Shown here in pieces: positions 44,640 to 58,380 of a stretch of 64,000 nt of DNA. The DNA is from Impatiens glandulifera (lineage: Eukaryota; Streptophyta; Magnoliopsida; Ericales; Balsaminaceae): assembly GCF_907164915.1 (NCBI RefSeq), contig NC_061862.1, positions 93,699,995-93,763,994 of the forward strand, in the 5' to 3' direction. Position 1 is the stretch's first letter; each line of letters starts with the position of its first letter. The notes beneath the pieces were generated by a model, which saw only the letters and a list, made by a program, of their open reading frames with translations, had not been told where the DNA came from and searched no databases. The position numbers and the translations under genes were made by a program.

Positions 44640-45236
44640 CCTGATTTTAACCATCCCAATCATTTCCTCACAATATCGACCGACGATTATATCCAACCTA
44701 ACTTATTATATTTGATAAAATTCCATAAAAGTAGTTTATATATTTGCGATATTGTGACAATGTAGAAACATATGAGAAGACGTCACCACCTCCTTATTTA
44801 TGACATACGACAATCACTCACAATAATTTATTGTTATTTTTATATTTTTTATATTGAAAAATTAATCCTAATAAATAAATAAATACAACCAAAATATATT
44901 AAGATCAATTAATAAAAAAAATTATAAAAAGTTTTAATATCAAATAATGTTTAATTTATTTTATTCAATCTTTTTTACTAAATGTCAAATCATCATTTTA
45001 ATTTTATTTTGATAATTATGATTGTTAAATTTTAAGTAATTATTTAATGATAATTATTATAAAAAACAAATTAGACTATTCTAGTAACTCAAATATAAAT
45101 AAAAAAATCAATAAGAAGATAGGATAATCTAATAATGATTGAATAAAATATTTTCTTAAATATTTAAATAATAAATATATTCATCTATAAATTAATCCTC
45201 ATTTTATATCCTTGAGACTCACACCATTAATTAAAC
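44640..45236. other. AT-rich upstream region of the protease gene
   Basis: No gene is seen here. TTTTATATCC at about 45200-45209, some 30 bp before the ATG, is a weak TATA-like element that would place the transcription start very close to the ATG. Confidence in that is low. Confidence 0.4.
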
Positions 45237-46682
<1,446 letters not shown>

Positions 46683-49057
46683 ACGTATCATTTCAAATAT
46701 AAAGTACTGCATTCTAAGTTAAAATAAGGCGGAGGCCATCACTTCTTTTGTTTGTGTGTTTTTATAGTATGTTTTATTAATAATTTTATTAATTGTGTTA
46801 TTTGGTTTTATAAGGAATTGAATCTATTTAAATATTTCAACAATCACAATTTATTACTTTATGATAAAGAAATCATAAATATTTTAGAAAATGATTTATA
46901 AATCTAGTTGTCGTTGATATATAATATGTGCTAACAATTTTGTGTGAGAAAAAAAAAAACCAAAAAATTTGTTATTTTAAGAGATAACTTTTTTATTTGA
47001 TGTTTTATTCTTTTATTCATTCTTTTTATTTATAAATATGGATTGACATTAAAAAAAATATTTAAGAAAATATTATATTTATCAATAAAAACTCACTGAC
47101 ATACACATTTAAGTGACAATAGTCTAAACTTATGAATAATAAAATTTTAATTATATTATAAATTATTTTTAATAAATTATAAAATGAATTTAAATAATTA
47201 AAAGAATATAAAAAAGAGATGGAGATGAGAGAGAAGAAATTTGAGAGGAAAAATATATAATATTTATTTAAGATTAAAGAGAAACGTTGAAACAGTTAAG
47301 ATTGAAAGGCTAGCATATGTACCCAATTTAAATAATATATATATATATAAGATAAACTTGTAAGAGTAAGTATAACACATATGTGTGAACAAAATTGTTA
47401 TTTTTATAAGGTATATTTCGATTTCAATCCAATAAATTATTTGATCTCACAGTTGCATTACATTTTGTTCATGATATATATATGATGTAATTGAAATCTC
47501 TATAATATGTGAGTAGGGTACGATAGGGTATGCTTGACTCGGATAGGGTAGGTTAAAGAGGAAAATGTGAATCTATGTGTGTGAATATGTGGTAGATTCT
47601 ACATCATCTAACATAAATAATGAATTTACCGAGTACATATATTATCTTCACTACTGTCTCATCTATCATTTTGTACATTTACCGTTTTGACAAATTTACA
47701 CAAATTTTAAAAGCTTTAGTAATATGATAAAAAAAAAAACACAAATACAAATTACATAAACATTTAATTATAAAATGGCTCCCCAAAGGTTCCAATTCAA
47801 GTCTTACACTTTAAGCTTAACATTTCCAGCAACTATTATATGATTCGCTTTTAAAGCCTACAAGTCTTTTTAACATCAAAATATTTATTGAAGGTAGGCA
47901 GTAGATTATTTACAAGTTTACTTTATTCTTTATTGCTTGTAAATTTTATAAAAATACTCAATTTTTATCTCCTCAAATTTTAAATTGTTTATCATTTGAT
48001 ATTAATTATTTTATTATAGAAAAAGAAAATAAAACTCATCATGGCTCAAACTAGAATAAAAAAGTATTATAATAATGAAATATATTAAAACTATATAAAT
48101 TTTTTTACAAAATAAATTAAATCAATCACTTTCATGCATAATTTACGGAGATAGAAAGATTGAATCAACAATTGAAGGACAAGGGGAAAAGGAAATATCA
48201 AGCTTGAACGAGATCATCCTTGGTCTTGAAACAATATTGACTCTAAACCTAAGTCAAGACATAGATAGCTTACGCCATATGGTCATTAATTTGTTGCTCC
48301 ATTTTGTTTGTTTTTGCATTATAATAGTTACTTGACTACTATTTCCTTTCGTTTTAACTTAAGCTTGACAATGTACTATATCTATTGTTTACATTTGGAG
48401 TAAATTTATGATTTTTGCTAGTTTTTTTTCTTCTTCTTCTTGTAAGTGTCAATTATTTTTTGGGGTCCAATTTAATTTTCGTGTTAATATATCATTTGCT
48501 AACAATAACTCAGAATCCTTTAAGTAGCTCAAATTTGTTTTCACAGATTACTTCTGTTGTGATATTTCAAAGTCTCATGTTTATATATAATCAAGTTATT
48601 TTTTAAAAGTAGTATATCATCTAAATTATTATTGGAAAGAGTTATTTACATAAATGATGTTTGGAAACAAATTAGAATAGACATGGTTAGAAAATAAATA
48701 AAAAAATATTCATGAATAGAATTATTGTGTAAGAGTGTTTGTAATGATATTGAAATTATATGAAAGGTTAAAAAGTTTGAACTTAGGGGAGGGGAGCGGG
48801 TTAAAATGATTAGAAGATCATAATTTAAATTGTGATAAATTAAATTATATTGCGTAAGCGTCCCCTAATTCACCTTCTTTTAATATTTTCTTTTCCTTTA
48901 TTCTTTATTTCCTTAGAATTAAATGGTTCTTTCAATTCAATTGATGAGTACGTCAATTTTCTTTCTCTGATGGGACGATGAAATGACCCTACCTTAATTT
49001 AGAGACCGTTAACATTACAAAAGAATCAACATGTCAGTTATTTTAATTTGGTTATTT
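46683..49057. other. AT-rich intergenic DNA, no gene seen
   Basis: No coding content or transposon ends were recognised. About 47510-47560 contains several ATAGGGTA/GTAGGGTA phrases, possibly part of a MITE similar to the one at 25800. Confidence 0.5.
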
Positions 49058-50780
49058 CTAATTTTTTTGGAAAAACGACTTAGCGTCATTTCATTAAAAA
49101 TTCCTCAAAACGGGAAAAAAATATGAGTTTAAGAGATAATTCTTGACAGACTTAAAAAGATTTTGAAGTCGTAACATTCTGAATAAAAAGTAAAAACCTA
49201 AAAACGTAAATGAATTATCTGATTACAATGCTTTCAATTCTAGTGAGTTTAAAAAACGGTAAATTCCAGTTCTTACAGATATTCCAGTTCTGCTCCGTGC
49301 TTGGATTATTCTCCCCGTTCCCGCGAGGGCGCTGCAATCCGATACAATATTTTTCCATAATTCTACAACGCTCCTACGGGTTCTGCCATATACCCTTGCA
49401 TTCCGTTCTTGATAAATGTTATACACCACTACTCCAAAGCCGCACTTGAACACGCTCATTGCAAATCTATATTTCATTTGGCTTTGAGTAGTGTCGTGTC
49501 TTTGATTTCATTCCATTCGTTCGAGAAACTGATCAGCTCCAGACTTTTGCAGAATCTGTCCCAAAGCTCCAAACAATACAACAGCTCTCGAATAGGTGAT
49601 CAATGGTTTCTTCATTTCCTCTACATAAAAGACAACTCGCGTCTGGGATGCTCATATACTTGCTGATACGATCACGAGTGTTGAGTCTTTGCCAGAAGGC
49701 GAGCCATAGGATGAACTGGTGTCTAGGGATAATCCTCGTTGACCATCCAAGAGGAGTCCATTCTACTTTCTGCACTTTTTCCCGAATTACCTCCCATATT
49801 TTCTTCTTTACCAGCATCTCATTGTCCTCAACTTTTCATTCATGAATATCAGGTCTGTCGTGTAGTTGTGTGTTACTTATATGATCAAGTATCTTCTGTC
49901 CTTCTGGATTTGTTCTCAGTAGTGAGTCCCAATTCCCGTCTTTAATGTCTCTGATTTTCGCTTCTGCACAGTCCCTTCTAATACGGGTATTTGAAACTCC
50001 TCCTTGTGGATGATAGGCTGGTTTTCGAACCAGGGTCGTGCCAGAATAAAGTGCCTTTCCCATCCCCTAGCCGGATGTCATAAAGATCTGCAATATCGCT
50101 TCTTAGTTTAGAATATTTTCAGAGACCAGCTCATACCTTCATGAATTTTGTAGGTCCGATGCTGGTTTCGTTTTTCATAAACCTCGTATGCACCCATTTG
50201 ATCCATAGTGACTCCTGATTGCGCTCCAAAGCCCACAGATGCTTGGAGTTGAGAGCCTTGTTCCACTTGATACAGTTCTTCAAGCCGATGCCTCCCTCAT
50301 CTTCGATTTGTAGAGAGCGGTCCATTTTACTTTCTTTCCTCCTCTTCCACTACTACCCTAGATAATGTTTCCTCATCAGCGCGTCGATCTTCTTCATTAC
50401 CTTCTTCGAAATGACCATTTGTTGCGCCCAATAACAACTATGTCCATGACCACAGTTTTGATAAGTTTAATCTTCCATGTATAAGAAAGTTTTTTCGCTG
50501 CCCAGCCAGATATCGTATTTTTTACCTTTTCAATCAGCGGCTTGCATTCTGAGATCTCGTTCTGCTTCGCGGTTAAACAGAATTCCTAAGTACCTTACGG
50601 AAAACTGCCTTCCTTGATGACCATGATGTTGAAGATGTCTTGCTTTGTTTCGTCTTTCACGCCTCCATAAAATGCCACACTTTTTTCTTTCATTAATTGT
50701 TAAACCTATAACCTTAGAAAAGAACATTAGTGCAGCCCTAATAGTTTTAATGGGTGTGATTGTAACAAACATACCAAAAT
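49058..50780 (-). mobile_element. 5'-truncated LINE, same family as 1-2080 and 36011
   Basis: A T-run at 49061-49068 followed by GGAAAAACGACTTAGCGTC is the complemented 3' end. The minus strand then encodes, in order from right to left, MFVTITPIKTIRAALMFFSK and VIGLTINERKK (RT end, 50530-50772), GGIGLKNCIKWNKALNSKHL (50131-50325), VEWTPLGWSTRIIPRHQFIL with CLLCRGNEETIDHLFESCC (zf-RVT, 49533-49817), and NARVYGRTRRSVVELWKNIV (49223-49477). It is truncated within RT at about 50780, just after the FADD motif position. Several stops and shifts are present. Confidence 0.92.
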
Positions 50781-50830
50781 ATATTATATATATATATATA
50801 TTTATAATAATAATAATAATAATAAGAAAT
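50781..50830. repeat. (TA)n / (TAA)n microsatellite
   Basis: TATATATATATATA followed by about six TAA units lies immediately at the 5' truncation of the LINE. Confidence 0.9.
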
Positions 50831-51354
50831 GGGTATTTCCTATTAACTACTAAATGTGTTTAGGGTATGTGTGACACATGACTCTCTTTTTGGCCATATA
50901 AACATTTTTTCGCGAGTGAAGAAAGGGTAAGAGAAAGAAAAAGAAAAGAAATAATAGGCGGTTTGGGTTAGGGAAAAGATTGACACTAATTAGGTATGAA
51001 TATATCATTCTTTTATTAGTCGTAAATCAACTATATTATTTGATGTTATACACGGTGTATTTTGAGATAATAAAGCTAGATAGAAAACTGTTAGAAATTT
51101 ATGGAATAAAATACATGAAATAGTTATGAGACAATGACGATTAAATAGTTATGAGACAATTAAGTATTGGTAAAATTATGTTTAATGAAGATGTATGATT
51201 TAGGAAGGGTATTGTGATGAAGAAAATGATAGATATGGTTAGAAGATAGGAAATGTTCATGAATAAATTATTGATGATATTATGAATTGTTAGAGTGTTT
51301 GTAATTATTGTATATGTGCTTGTGATGAGATGATAAGGAAACTATTTTAATGTT
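50831..51354. other. AT-rich intergenic DNA, no gene seen
   Basis: No recognisable feature was seen apart from a purine-rich tract at 50915-50950. Confidence 0.5.
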
Positions 51355-51650
51355 TAGGCTAATTTTATAGCCCATTAAGCTAACTTTTAAACCTTAAAGG
51401 TGCTGCGCTTTTATGCTAACTAACTATTGAATTTTAAGGGCGTTACACTATTAATCTAACTTTTGAATCATAAGGGCTTTGTGTCATTATTTTAACTTGT
51501 AAAGGGTGTTGCGCCATTATACTAACTTATGAGTCACTAAGGGCTTTGTGTTACAACGCTAACAAGTGAATAAATATGTGTTTTGTATTGGTTAAATTGA
51601 CTTTTAAGCGGTAAAGATAAACTTTTGGAGTCGTTACGCTAACTTCGTAG
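51355..51650. repeat. Degenerate tandem repeat, unit about 45-55 bp
   Basis: The pattern CTAACTTTTGAATC(A/T)TAAGGGC(T/G)TTGTG... with GCATTAT or GCTTTTATG repeats about five times (AAAGGTGCTGCGC, AAGGGCGTTACAC, AAGGGCTTTGTGTC, AAAGGGTGTTGCGCC, AAGGGCTTTGTGTT). Confidence 0.75.
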
Positions 51651-53445
51651 CATTAATATCTAGTCCTATTTTTTAAATATTTGTGTTAATGCTTATGGTA
51701 TTGTTAAAAAGTGAAGATAATGAAGTTATTATTTGGAACTTTTAAGCATTAAAAAAATGCTAATGCCTTAAATAATAAGTTTAGTTTTCTTAATCGTATT
51801 ATATACTATTTAGTTTAACTATTAAAAACATTTTATTTACTGAAAAAAATTCTTGTAAGACAAAATCAAGAGTAATCTTGAAAGATAAGGAGACCTAAAG
51901 CATATTATTATAAGTACTTATAGGTATTATAGATTGAAAACATTCTCCACACTGTATTTGATATTTTTCTCCAAAAATGTGTCAAGACTAAATAATATGA
52001 TGTTTGTAAGCAAATGTGTCATTAGCATATTTTTGATAACAATGACTCAATTACTACTTTTTGGCTCGAACCTTAAGTCTCTTTTACCGAATGAGATTCC
52101 ACCTGTCACAATTTTAACTATTTAAAACTTTCATACAAATAAATGAACGCATGTCTTCTTATTTTAACATATTATTTTCTTTTTCTAATTAATTTATCAC
52201 ATTTGTAGAAACAAATATTTTTTTTCAATTATTCCCACATATACATATTTGTGGAGGCATTCAAATTGTATATGTAGTTTTGAACACGCATATCTCCAAA
52301 AGTATTCAATTTAAAACATAAATATGTCTATAAATGGATAGATTGTACATAAAGTTATGTCATTAAAGTTTTTTTTAAAAATTTAAATGCAAATCAATAC
52401 CTATTCAATTTTTCTTAAATATTTCCTAATATTACACATTTTTTAGTTAATGAAACAAACTTGACAAATTATAATGCATAAATCTTGAAATCACTACATC
52501 TTTAAATATCATTTCACTTAAAAATATGACGGATGTTTTTGTCCATTTGGGAAACTTCAAACGGCTAATTTTTTTTTTGATAGTTTGAAACAATTCAAAG
52601 TTCAAAGTTCGAGCCTTCATTTAATAGAAATGATCCAAGTTCAAGCCTCAAATAACTGATAACAATGTTAAATATCTCCATTACAAATATTTAAGAATAT
52701 AACATATAATAACAACATATTATAACATAGGAGACTACATATTGAAGATGAATTCTGGATTCGGGGCGTGACCGTTAATCCATCTTTATTTTATTTTTTA
52801 AAATTAAATGCAAATTCAACTTAGATAAAACTTTAAAGTGCTTATCATCATCATTTATTATTATTTTTCATTTATTTTCTAAATACACCAATTCATTATA
52901 TATAATATATATATATTATAGTAATTCTTAAACAATGTTTCTTCTGTCTGTCTGTTCGTGAGTATAATATATATTAAATTAATACTTGGGCACTTATGGG
53001 TTGCCCCATCCTTAAAGTTGAAAGAAGTTCATTAAAAAAAAAATATGATTAAAAATGATATATTATAAGTTTTAAAAATTACAACATATACCTTATAACG
53101 GTAAAGTACTGAAAAATTCATTTTCAAACTCATTTTGGTGTAAATGTCACATCAAAAATACTTATTTTAAACCGAAAACTTATTCTCAAACCCAAAAGAA
53201 TATTCTATAATCTTGTTCTTTAACATCGACTTTTATAACTTTTTAATATTACCCCATATATTTTACAAACTTATAATTACACAACAATATTTTATATGAT
53301 CCAGTTATTTTAAATTTAATTGTAAATTAATTATAAAAATTCATAAAAAACCAAAAATTACAATACGCAAATACAAAAAATACATATGAGATTGAAATAA
53401 AAATTATCGTACAAATAAAAAGAGATATTTTTTCAAATGTTAGAA
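51651..53445. other. AT-rich intergenic DNA, no gene seen
   Basis: Long AT-rich stretch with no open frame that looks like protein. Confidence 0.5.
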
Positions 53446-53449
53446 TGTT

Positions 53450-53668
53450 GTATTCCTCCCACAAATAATTAATCAATGCATTCGAAGTGCAATGTGATCA
53501 TCTTTATTCTAATTTTGTTTTATATTGCGATAGAATTCTTCATATCATTATTTTCATCTACTACCGATGTCACCCTCGGTGGTAGTGTTCCAACTTCAAT
53601 CTAATTGGTACACTTAGATCATGTTCCTTCTCCACAATCATGTTATGCAAAATTATGCACGCAGTTAG
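53450..53668 (-). pseudogene. PIF/Harbinger-type transposase C-terminal remnant
   Basis: The minus strand reads TACIILHNMIVEKEHDLSVP, then HIALRNALINYLWEEY after frameshifts. ACIILHNMIVEDE and the H(I/L)ALxxxLIxxLW ending are the usual C-terminus of plant PIF/Harbinger transposases and the related ALP1-like proteins (Plant_tran/DDE_4). About 60 bp between them is degraded. The catalytic core is not present. The region at 54010-54150 ends with GGTTGGAGATGGTCTAA, a common end of small plant elements, and could be the element's edge. Confidence 0.72.
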
Positions 53669-54649
53669 TTATAATTATATATATATATATATATATAGTA
53701 AAGTAATTTTTTTTAACATTATTATAAATCTGGAACATTATTAAAATTTATGTTATATAAAAATATTATATAAATTATTTTAAATTAAATTATATAAATA
53801 AATTAAATTAATATTATATAAATAAGTTAATATAAAATATAGGATAAAAATAAAAATATAAACAAATTAAAATATAATAAATAAAACTATAAACAAATTA
53901 AAATATAAATAACTTATATAAATTAATTATATAATAAGTTTAATATATAAAATTAATTAAATAAAAGTTTAGGGCCTGAAATGTAAATAAAAAAAAAAAT
54001 TATACATTTGGGTACAGTAAGAACGCATATATGCGTGCTTTCGAGGGAGAGAAAATGAGAAATCTCATTTTGGGTATACATATGCAGCTTCAACTGTAAA
54101 ATCCCATTTTGGGTAGGAATATGCAACTCGGTTGGAGATGGTCTAAGTTTATAACTATATGCTTCAAAGTCAATAAAATATATATAGATGAAATTTCAAC
54201 ATTTTAAATTTTCTTCATTAATTCTTATAAGGAAAACGGTTAATACAATTTTATTAAAAATCTCAAAAGTGGGAGGGTCAAGAAAGCTAGACAAACCCTA
54301 ACTATGATTAAAGGATGACAAACAATCGATCCTAAAATATCTGATTAGAAACATTCCCACAACCATACATTATAAACTAAAAAATTACAATCAATAGTCG
54401 CTCTTAAAAGTTTGTTTTTTTATAATATTATAGAATGATATTTTTTAATGTGAATTTAGAGGGGGTTATTTAATTAAGAAGTCATATAAAATATATATTT
54501 ATACATAAAATTATAAATATAAATCAACAATATTATGTGGTTAAAAGTGTACATCAAAGTTTGAATCCCACTAGACGCAATTTTAAAATTATTATAAAAA
54601 ATATTATTAAGAACAATAGTACTTAAATATTGAATAACAATGTTAGTTT
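53669..54649. other. AT-rich DNA, possible MITE edge at 54010-54150
   Basis: A (TA)n run lies at 53678-53697. 54040-54150 repeats TCCCATTTTGGGTA-type phrases (TCTCATTTTGGGTATACATA, then ATCCCATTTTGGGTAGGAATA) and ends GGTTGGAGATGGTC. No gene was seen. Confidence 0.45.
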
Positions 54650-56130
54650 GCAAAAAAGTGAGGGTAAAAATGATGAGGGGTTGGTTTGTTGAGGATAAGA
54701 GGAAGTTGTTAAAATATGATTGTGATTGGTTTGTTGAGAAATAAGAGGTCGGTAACATTGGGATAGGTGGTTGGTGTGTTGAGGGATACGTGAATGATAA
54801 CAAATGAGATATTAATGGTTAAAAAATATGAATAACAATATTTGATTGATCAAAACTGTATGAGATCCGAGGTTAAAATGTCGATTGAGATTGTGGTTGG
54901 TATGCGAGGGATAGAGAGACGTGTGATAGTGTGATAGTGTGATAGTGTGATTGTGATTGAGATGTGGTTTGTAGAGAGGATAAGAGGTCGGTAACAAAAT
55001 AATGATGTCATGAGATTAGAGGTCGATGAGATTGGTGGTTGCCTTGTTGAGGGATAAGAGGCGTGTGAAATGTGTGATTAGGTGTGAAAGTGTGATTGAG
55101 AAGTCAAATGAGATTGTTAGTTAGTTTACCAAGGGATAAGAGGATGATAATATTGTGATAGGTGGATGGTTTATCGAAGGATAAGAGTGGCGTATGAAAT
55201 TATGATGTCACGAGATGGAGGTTCATTGGGATTAATGGTTGGTTGAAGAGAGATAAGAAACGTGTGCAAGTAATGAGGTCACGAAATGAGAGTTCAAGTG
55301 AAATTAGTGATTGGTTTGTCGAAGGATAAAGACCAGATAATAAAGGATCATGACATTACGAGATTAGAGGTCAATTGTGATTGGTGATTGGGTTGTCGAG
55401 GGATTAGAGGCATGTGAAAGTGTGAGGTCATACGAGATGAGAGGTTAATTATGATTTTGATGGTTGGTTTTCAAGGAATAGGAGGCCGGTAAGATTGAGA
55501 GGTGCAATTGGTTGTTGAGGGATAAGAGTCCGGAACAAAGAATCATAAGGTCAATATATAGAGGTCGATTGTGATTGGGGTTTAAAATATATGTGAATGA
55601 GATGTTGATTGACCAAAGTGTGTGAGGTTATGAGATTAAAGATCGGTTGAGGATTGGTGGTTGGTTTTCCGAACGATAAGAGGCGTCTAAAAGTTTGAGG
55701 TTACGAGATGGAGAGGTCAATTGAAATTTTGGTGGTTGTTTTGGTGAGAATAAGAGATGTGTGAAGTGTGTGAGGTCACAATATTAATAATAACAGTTGT
55801 TCATGGGGGAAAAACATATTGGTGGTTAAATGTGTGAATGAGATGGTTGGTTGACCGAAGTGTGAAAGATATGTCATTAGATGAATGGTCGATTGGATTG
55901 ATGGTTAGTTTGCCGAAATAAGGGTAAAGAGATCGCGATAATGATATGAGATGGTTTGAGGTACAAAATACTCAAATTGAAGTCGCCAGATTAGTAATAA
56001 GAGGTTCATTGGAGAACAAACAATATTAGTGGTTAAATATATGAATGAGATAATTGGTAAACGAAGAAATGTGGGTAAGAGGTTGGTGATATGATGGGAG
56101 ACAAAGTATAAAAAATAAGAGGTTAAGTAC
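54650..56130. repeat. Degenerate minisatellite array of about 1.5 kb
   Basis: Words such as GGTTGGTTTGTTGAGGGATAAG, AGAGGCGTGTGAAAGTGTGA, GGTCA(T/C)GAGAT and GAGGTCGATTG(T/A)GATTGG recur in a loose order every 80-150 bp, at least twelve times. The repeat is heavily G and T biased on the plus strand. Frames across it on the minus strand are by-products. Confidence 0.8.
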
Positions 56131-56559
56131 ATATGTAAACAATAACTAGACTTCGGTGGTTAACAACCACCTACTAATTTAAAATATTAAATCTAGCATA
56201 GTATGAGTTCTTTGTTAGTAAACGAAGAATTGGATTCTATCTTTTCCTATGTCCAAAAGTAGAGCACCATTATTTGATCAGGCTAAAGAAAGACTGAATG
56301 CAAAAAAGCTTATGAAAAAGGATGTGTAGTTCAGAAGGGCTTTTTTCCGGTATACCGCGGAGCGAGCAAGGAGCGAAAGAACCATTTTTTACATATAAAT
56401 CAAGGGTCCTTTTCGTTTTCTTTTAAGTCTGTGGTCATGGTAATCTTGTTTTTCTTGTGCTATAGGATTGGAATTTTCGATTTGAATCTTGACTATATAA
56501 TTATAATCATCCTACTATTTCTTTATTTTGTCTTCAACTATAATCTTCTTCTTTAGTTC

Positions 56560-56969
56560 ATGTTGTTCAAACAAGTGGGCAGCATTGGCCCTCGAGTGTT
56601 TTGTTTTCTTCGGTCTCTCGGGTTGGGAGACCGCTCTTATGATTGGGCCTTACGGCCCGGAAGCACCAGATCGGGGGCAGCGACAGGCTTATAGCGCGGA
56701 AGCTCATTCCGAACCGTGCCTCGGCTGAGTCATCGTCGGCCCCTTCCGGGGGATCAAGCTCCGACCTTTCGCTCCTCTCCCTGTGGTTGCAGCGCTTTGA
56801 CTTTGTCCCCCGGTATTGGATTCACCACAGGTTGGGTTTTGAGAGTCGTGTGGATGGGTGACTATCCAGCGCGGTTCGGAGAGAACTTTTAGTCTGTGCT
56901 GGTGAATGGAAGCCTCTCTATCAAGAAAGAAAGAATTGCGGCTCTTCCCACGGCTCCGTCACCATGACT
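56560..56969 (+). other. rps3: Probable 3' part of the mitochondrial rps3 group II intron
   Basis: The sequence directly precedes rps3 exon 2, where plant mitochondrial rps3 has its first intron. At 56843-56877 a GAGTCGTGTGGAT stem can pair with ATCCAGCGCGGTTC around a loop, as in domain V. Domain VI and the exact splice site are not clear. The frames at 56528-56728 and 56643-56861 do not resemble known proteins. Confidence 0.55.
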
Positions 56970-57423
56970 CTATTTATATTATGGTAAATCAGTGTATTAA
57001 GATGTCAATATGAGATCTTATTTCGGTTTGATACATCCCCTACGAGACTCGCCTTTAGCTTTCGTTCTTGGTAGGTATATTATTATACATTTTTTCCTAA
57101 AAGAACTTCCTTCATTTCTTCTTCTCCACCGTCGACCACGACGTGGTCGACTAAAACGAGGCGCAAATCCAGAACCGGAAAGGAGAAAGGCTGGTGGTGG
57201 GCATTTGGGGAAGTAGGCCGATCGGGTGTCTTAATTCAAACGACGGTACAGAAGAAAAACAAAACTAAGTGAGAGACCGGGTGGTAGGGAAAAGAGTCGA
57301 ATCAATCAGGCTCGACGACCGGGAGATGCAAACAAAAGAAGGATTGGCCCGAAAAATAAACAAGGCTATGGATACCATGACCGATCACCATCGATAATGA
57401 AGAATCTTTCTAAATTACTTCGC
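56970..57423 (+). pseudogene. rps3: Mitochondrial rps3 exon 2, 5' part, decayed and truncated
   Basis: Across frames the translation gives YYG(K) with VY, then MRSYFGLIHPLRDSPLAFVL, LGRYIIIHF, RRPRRGRLKRG, a GKVG/GPIGC-like piece, [13 protein letters not shown] basic sequence, and (D)GYHDRSPS ahead of KNLSKLLR. The order and residues match the N-terminal third of plant mitochondrial ribosomal protein S3. In-frame stops (one in the DVN region) and several shifts are present. After KLLR at about 57423 the match ends and unrelated organelle-like sequence follows, so most of S3 is missing. The intron lies upstream. It is a dead nuclear copy. Confidence 0.85.
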
Positions 57424-58380
57424 CAGTTACTTTCCCCGGTTCCGTTGCTACCAGCGGGCATTACACAATCGATCAAATCATATCGGATTCAGATAGATAT
57501 CCCTTCAACACAACATAGGTCATCGAAAGGATCTCGGAGACCCTACCAAAGCACTGAAAGCCAGGATCTTTCAGAAAATGGATTCCTATTCGAAGAGTGC
57601 ATAACCGCATGGATAAGCTCACACTAACCGTCAATTTAGATCCGATTCGAGGATTTTCCTTGGGAGGTATCGGGAAGGAATTGGAATGTAATAATATCGA
57701 TTTATACAGAAGAAAGGGTTCTCTATTGATTCAAACGCTTGTACCTACGAGATAGAGAAAGAGGAAAAAAATCCGAAGATTTCACATAGTAACTTTTGAT
57801 CGAAAAATAAATATGATTTATTTCGTACCTTTCCCTCAATGAGAAAATGAGTCAGATTCTACATGATCAAACCTAAGGCACTTAAGGAATAATGGAAAAT
57901 AAAAAAAATAAAAGAGAGGGAAGAATAAGTAAAGTAAATAAACATAAAGTTGAAGTACAAGAGCCCAGATTCCAATAGATGAAAACATGACTAAATTGGT
58001 CATAGTTACTCTTAGGAACGGAGTGGAAGAAGGAAAAGGTTCTCTAACGAGGAAAATGTTCCAATGACTTCAAAATAATTGAACGGGGAGCCGTTATGAG
58101 ATGAAAAATCTCATGTACGGTTCTGAAACGGATGGAATGCAACTAGATTCACTTCCTACCTTTCTTTCTGGACAACATAGTTGGTGGCTATATGACTTGA
58201 TTGAGGTTGGCCTCTGCTAAGGCTATTGAACCAAAGCCCCAAGATAGAAGGGGAGATGGATTGCACACTAGATTTGCCTAATTCATTATAACACGATATA
58301 CGTTTTAGATGCCCTTGTGAACATTCTTTCTTAATGTATTAAAGAGGGCTTCTCTAACCGGTGAAAAGTTGTGGGTGTTC
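57424..58380 (+). other. Organelle-like sequence with a group II intron 3' end
   Basis: This block includes 57540-57800, which reads like a group II intron body, and a domain V at 58088-58124. The texture and the domain V version are closer to plastid introns than to the rps3 one, so it may be plastid DNA carried within mitochondrial DNA. I could not assign the host gene. The frame at 57397-57627 is not a recognised protein. Confidence 0.5.
58088..58124 (+). ncRNA. Group II intron domain V remnant
   Basis: GAGCCGTTATGAG, a short loop, then CTCATGTACGGTTC forms the conserved domain V hairpin with its tip. One extra T (GTTATGAG for GTATGAG) and one extra A distort it. In a live intron this is the catalytic core; here it is a relic. 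Confidence 0.85.

Noticed and set aside
44412..44765. Open frame rich in Ile-Tyr
   Set aside because: It is the translation of a (TA)n microsatellite. The same holds for the Tyr-Ile frame at 12211-12510.
47510..47560. GTAGGGTA phrases as a telomere-like repeat
   Set aside because: They are not in tandem and are not TTTAGGG; a MITE fragment is more likely.
56528..56861. Overlapping frames in GC-richer sequence as novel genes
   Set aside because: They lie in probable rps3 intron sequence of the mitochondrial insert and show no family motif.
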